Source: Diospyros lotus (taxonomy: Eukaryota > Streptophyta > Magnoliopsida > Ericales > Ebenaceae). From it: a stretch of DNA of 64,000 nucleotides. The notes beneath the pieces were generated by a model, which saw only the letters and a program-made list of their open reading frames with translations, searched no databases and was not told where the DNA came from. The position numbers and the translations under genes were made by a program. Of the stretch, positions 59,697 through 64,000 are shown one piece after another. How positions within the stretch are numbered: the stretch's first letter is position 1; the number at the start of each line of letters is the position of its first letter. The stretch is taken from positions 41,750,328-41,814,327 of the forward strand of contig NC_068340.1 of NCBI RefSeq assembly GCF_014633365.1, read 5' to 3'.

Positions 59697-59858
59697 GGTA
59701 GAGAGAGAGAAGGGTCAGGTCAATAGAAGAGACTAATGAACCAACCGATGGAAGAGAGAGAGAGATGGAAAAAGAGGGTAGATGAAAAAGGGTAGATAGA
59801 AGAGAGAGAGAGAGATGGAAAAAGGGTAGATAGAAGAGAGAGAGAGAGAGAGAGAGAT
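59697..59858 (-). promoter_or_regulatory. Inverted family promoter segment, copy C
   Basis: This stretch is the reverse complement of the CT-rich promoter part of copies A, B and D: it reads AAGGGTCAGGTCAATAGAAG where D reads CTTCTATTGACCTGGCCCTT. The downstream TATA is missing, and the UTR exon resumes at about 59876. Confidence 0.8.
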
Positions 59859-59875
59859 GGTTCAAGCTCGCTGTG

Positions 59876-60286
59876 AACAACATCAACATAGATCTTTGCG
59901 TGTTGATTTTATAAGAAGAGTTGTGGCATTTCCTCCAACTCCTACAATTGGTAAGATATCACCCCCATCTTCTTCCTGAGAAAACCCAACTGTTTGTGCG
60001 TCTCAAACAAAATGAATATATATGATATGAAGATCTTTTTCTGGCTTCTTAATGTTGTGTAAACTTTAAACATGATCTATTGATCTACAGCTGGGTGATA
60101 GAAATTGTATGTTGATCGATTGAGACGTTCTGACAAATATTTTTCTTTTAATTCTTTTTTTCATTTTTCCCAAAGACTTGCTGGACTGACTTTTCTCTGT
60201 GGTTCATTCTTGTATTGTCATCTGAGTGCTCCTTTTATTCCATTTCTTCGATGGAAGAATGGTGCAGATGATATACTCTCCAACTG
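59876..60286 (+). other. 5' UTR exons 1 and 2, copy C
   Basis: Exon 1 ends at 59950 before GTAAGATA; exon 2 is 60101-60286, ending CAACTG before GTAATTTCC. Collinear with copy A. No coding exon follows. Confidence 0.65.
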
Positions 60287-61420
60287 GTAATTTCCACAAG
60301 CTTTTTTCCCCAGAAAATAGAGACCTTTTCCTGGAGCTTTTCCAGAAAATGAAAATATCTTCTGGGTTCATGAAACTGAAACTCTTCTCTCTTCTTTTGC
60401 TCTTGAATATCCCAAAACCTGTAGCTTCTTACATGTCAATATACTGAATAGAAATCATATAAGTGTTAGGTTTGCCTGAAAGATTGATGAATGAACAGAA
60501 ATCATGAAAAAAATAAAAAAAACCAAGTACTTTCTTCTTTTTTCTAATTTCCATGTTCAGCTGATTTGTCCATTTTAAACATTCTGGCTGAAATCAGACA
60601 GAGAAACGGGGAAATAAATCGAATTCTGATCTTTCTGTTCTGAATTGGTGCTTAAGGAGATCATTATTGATTCTTTTTTGGGTGGATGAATGACAAAGTA
60701 AAATGGGAAAGGGTTAGTATCTTGTGTTCTTTATGAACTTGTTTTTTCTGGCAAGTATCTGTATCTGTACCTCTTAGATTTGATCACAATGGGAGCTTAA
60801 ATAGTAGTTAACATTATTGATTTTCCTGGCAAGTTCTTCTTTGACATTTCTTTTCATCACTTTGTGGAAAATCAACTTTAATCACAATGGGAGTTAATTT
60901 ACTCTCCAACTGGAAAGATATTTCCACAAGCTTTTTTCCCCAGAAAATAGAGACCTTTTCCTGGAGCTTTTCCAGAAAATGAAAATATCTTCTGGGTTCA
61001 TGAAACTGAAACTCTTCTCTCTTCTTTTGCTCTTGAATATCCCAAAACCTGTACTTTCTTCTTTTTTCTAATTTCCATGTTCAGCTGATTTGTCCATTTT
61101 GAACATTCTGGCTGAAATCCAGAAAGGGAGAAATAAATCGAATTCTGATCTTTCTGTTCTGAATTGGGGCTTAAGGAGATCATTATTGATTCTTTTTTGG
61201 GTGGATGAATGACAAAGTAAAATGGGAAAGGGTTAGTATCTTGTGTTCTTTATGAACTTATTTTTTCTGGCAAGTATCTGTAACTCTTAGATTTGATCAC
61301 AATGGGAGCGTAAACAGTAGTTAACATTATTGATTTTCCTGGCAAGTTCTTCTTTGACATTTTTTTTCATCACTTTGTGGAAAATCAACTTTAATCACAA
61401 TGGGAGTTAATTTAATATTT
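60265..61420. repeat. Tandem duplication of exon-2 end and intron, copy C
   Basis: 60265-60895 is repeated with small deletions as 60898-61410 (TACTCTCCAACTGGAAAGAT onward). The second donor reads CAACTGGAAAG and has lost GT, so it is not a usable splice site. Confidence 0.75.
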
Positions 61421-61719
61421 ATATTTTTAGATATAAAATAATAAAATACATATTATATTTTATTTATATTAAAATATAAAAATTAAATTAACTTAAAAAT
61501 ATAAATTTAAGCATATAATCGATATAATAAAAAATTTAAGTTGTAGAAAAAATATTAAATTATAAAAATTAAATTCACTTAAAAATATAATTTTAAGAGT
61601 GTAATTAAAAAAATAAAAAAATAAATAATTATCAAAATATAAAAATAACTAAAAAATATATTTGAGCAAAATTTATACTAGATTATACTTTTATTTTTCC
61701 ACCAGTGGGTTGACTTGTA

Positions 61720-61995
61720 TTGACCTGGCCCTCCCGCGCCGCCCCCGCCCGCCCCCCACCGCTTCCTCTCTCTCTCTCTCTTCTATCTACTCTTTTTCCA
61801 CTGGTTGGTTCATTTAATCTCTTCTATTGACCTGGCCCTTCTCTCTCTCTGTCACTCTATATATATGCACACAGCGCGCACACATCAATCTAGTTCTTTG
61901 CTTGCTGGTTACTGCTCTCTGTAAACTACATCAACATAGATCTTTGCTTGTTGATTCAAGAAGAGTTGTGGCATTTCCTCCAACTCCTACAATTG
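61720..61995 (+). promoter_or_regulatory. Family promoter and 5' UTR exon 1, copy D
   Basis: GC-rich stretch, CT repeats, TATATATAT at 61858-61866, CACATCAATC, and exon 1 ending at 61995 before GTAAGATA. Nearly identical to copy B (14696-14973). Confidence 0.75.
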
Positions 61996-62135
61996 GTAAG
62001 ATATCACCCCCATCTTCTTCCTGAGAAAACCCAACTGTTTGTGCGTCTCAAACAAAATGAATATATATGATATGAAGATCTTTTTCTGGCTTCTTAATGT
62101 TGTGTAAACTTTAAACATGATCTATTGATCTACAG

Positions 62136-62331
62136 CTGGGTGATAGAAATTGTATGTTGATCGATTGAGACGTTCTGACAAATATTTTTCTTTTAATTCT
62201 TTTTTTCATTTTTCCCAAAGACTTGCTGGATTGACTTTTCTCTGTGGTTCATTCTTGTATTATCATCTGAGTGCTCCTTTTATTCCATTTCTTCGATGGA
62301 AGAATGGTGCAGATGATGTACTCTCCAACTG
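62136..62331 (+). other. 5' UTR exon 2, copy D
   Basis: After TGATCTACAG; ends CAACTG before GTAAAAGA. Its intron continues to 62899, where a copia LTR is inserted. Confidence 0.65.
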
Positions 62332-62899
62332 GTAAAAGATATTTCCACAAGCTTTTTTCCCCAGAAAATAGAGACATTTTCCTGGAGCTTTTCCAGAAAA
62401 TGAAAATATCTTCTGGGTTCATGAAACCGAAACTCTTCTCTCTTCTTTTGCTCTTGAATTTCCCAAAACCTGTAGCTTCATACATGTCAGTATACTAAAT
62501 GGAAATCATATACGTGTTAGGTTTGCCTGAAAGATTGATAAATGAACTGAAATCATGAAAAAAAAAAAAACCAAGTACTTTCTTCTTTTTCTAATTTCCA
62601 TGTTCAGCTGATTTGCCCATTTTGAACATTCTGACTGAAATCAGACCGAGAAAGGGGGGGAATAAATCGAATTCTGATCTTTTTGTTCTGAATTGGGGCT
62701 TAAGGAAATCATTATTTTGGGTGGATGAATGACGAAGTAAAATGGGAAAGGGATGGTATCTTGTGTTCTTTATGAACTTGGTTTTTCTGGCAAGTATATG
62801 TAACTCTTAGATTCGATCGCAATGGGAGCTTAAAGTTCAACACTATTTGAACTTTAACAGTAGTTAATACTGTTGATTATCCTGGCAAGTTCTTCTTTG

Positions 62900-63387
62900 T
62901 GTTGAGAAATAACATTAGATTAGAGTCGTAACTGATAATTTTAAATAAATAATAATAGTGTAGAAAATTAGACATACGAATTTATATGAAAAATTTCCAA
63001 ACAAATTAGGGTAAGAACTATGGGTAAGAATAAAAAAATTCACTATGAAAAATAATAAGAATTTTCCCTCTAAATCACAATAAAATAACACCAACAATCT
63101 CTCTTAAAAAAAAAAAACTCTTAATAATTCTTTCTAACTCTATTTTTCTCTCTAACAGTGGATTATTGGGATACTTAACAAATGAGTTGGAGAGGCCAAT
63201 TTATAGGCCTCTCTTACATGTTTAAAACACGTTGCCAACAAGGGTGGCACCGCATGGACAACTTATTCAAAGCTATCCAAGTGCACATCTTCTCTTTTCA
63301 ATTTCGCTGCCTCCAATTCTTCTCTCCAGAACAATATTTATAATATTATATATGTGCAGCTGCAATTTTTGATATTTGGGCACAACA
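62900..63387 (-). mobile_element. 3' LTR of a copia element running off the window
   Basis: 488 bp, TGTTGTGCCC...TCTCAACA on the minus strand. The polypurine tract CAAGTGGGAGAT is the complement of 63388-63399. The left flank CTTTG matches the position of the insertion at 16119. Confidence 0.88.
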
Positions 63388-63399
63388 ATCTCCCACTTG

Positions 63400-64000
63400 A
63401 ATATTTGATTGAGCATCAATCAATCTTCACACAACAATTTTTTCTTTCTTGCCATTCCCTGTTACTTATATCTTTGCTAGGCCATTATAGGATCGATATC
63501 AAACAAACTTATTAGTATTGACTGCTTTAGTCATGAAATTTGTTAAGTTGTTTTTTTTTATGAATTTTTTGCATATCCATGATTCTTTCTTCCACTTTCT
63601 CACGAACGAAGTGGTATTGAATTCGAATGTATTTTATCTTTGAATGAAATGCTGGATTCCTTGCAATATGTAAAGCACTCTGACTGTCACAAAATAGAGA
63701 AATATTCTCATGTTCATGCTCAAGTTCCTCCAATATCATCTTCAACTTCTTTATTAGCTTATGTAGCTGCTACATATTCTACTTCTGTTGTTGGCGTAGC
63801 CACAATTGACTACAGTTTTGAAATCCAATTTACAACTCCTTATGCAAATACAAACACATAACCTATGGTGGATTTGCTTTTGTCAAGATCACCTACATAA
63901 TTTGAGTCAACATATCATCTCACAATAAAGTCTGATCATCCATAACACAATGCAACATCTATGGTCCCTTTTATGTATCTTAGGACTCTTTTCATAGCGT
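63400..64000 (-). pseudogene. Copia RT/RNase H region, decayed and cut by the window edge
   Basis: The minus-strand frame 63745-63527 has the RNase H motif FCDSQSALHIARNPAFHSK and HIRIQYHFVRE-like text. Further upstream (64000-63770) TTEVEYVAA, YVGDLDKSKSTIGYVF and LRYIKGT can be read, with several stops between. This is the 3' end of pol, which copies RNA and degrades the RNA strand of hybrids; inactive here. Confidence 0.8.

Overview
The window looks like nuclear DNA of a flowering plant, probably a dicot; I cannot name the species. The evidence is GT-AG introns, TATA boxes with CT-rich tracts, tRNA-iMet and GC-rich tRNA primer sites of plant LTR retrotransposons, plant-type Helitrons, a tRNA-derived SINE, an MYM-type hAT transposase, a LOG-like (cytokinin activation) reading frame and an eL28-like ribosomal protein exon. 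The sequence is AT-rich and transposon-dense. I see no rRNA, tRNA, CRISPR array or bacterial operon. Most short open frames are chance, low-complexity or transposon-derived.

The host component is a tandem cluster of an unrecognised multi-exon gene family in about four degraded units. Unit 1 (1431-20112) has one fairly complete gene: promoter and 5' UTR exons at 13504-14973, coding exons at 16195-16258, 16669-16704, 17926-17961 and 19300-19967. Unit 2 (about 27990-33708) has a near-complete but frameshifted gene (28703-30468), an alternative last exon at 32395-32471 and a pseudogene at 32745-33708. Unit 3 (about 35935-50112) is a 3' fragment split by an 11.7 kb hAT element. Unit 4 (58604 to the window edge) has only duplicated 5' ends. 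The predicted product is a small membrane protein: N-terminal hydrophobic helix, a short linker from a 36-nt microexon, a charged helix, two or so hydrophobic helices, another coiled-coil-like segment and a C-terminal hydrophobic segment.

Nearly everything else is mobile DNA, often nested. At 2428-12405 a Mutator-like element splits a pseudogene and is itself split by a young 9.4 kb LTR retrotransposon (2722-12151, 5-bp duplication GGCGA). That retrotransposon lacks pol and carries a LOG-like frame and an unknown Cys-rich frame. Two non-autonomous Helitrons of one family lie in opposite orientations (21860-24235 and 24600-27603); the second carries an eL28-like exon. A hAT element (38164-49838, TSD AGTTGCAT) has its transposase frame interrupted by an 8.2 kb LTR element (38605-46788, TSD AATTG). 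A second, truncated copy of the pol-less retrotransposon lies at 50127-52159, a solo LTR at 54458-56967, and a Ty1/copia element runs off the right edge. A copy of the same copia insertion, at the same site of the host gene, lies at 15072-16119, so it entered the gene before the unit duplicated.

The most unusual items are the gene-carrying pol-less retrotransposon, the host family with a duplicated in-frame microexon, and the promoter micro-inversion at 59697-59858.
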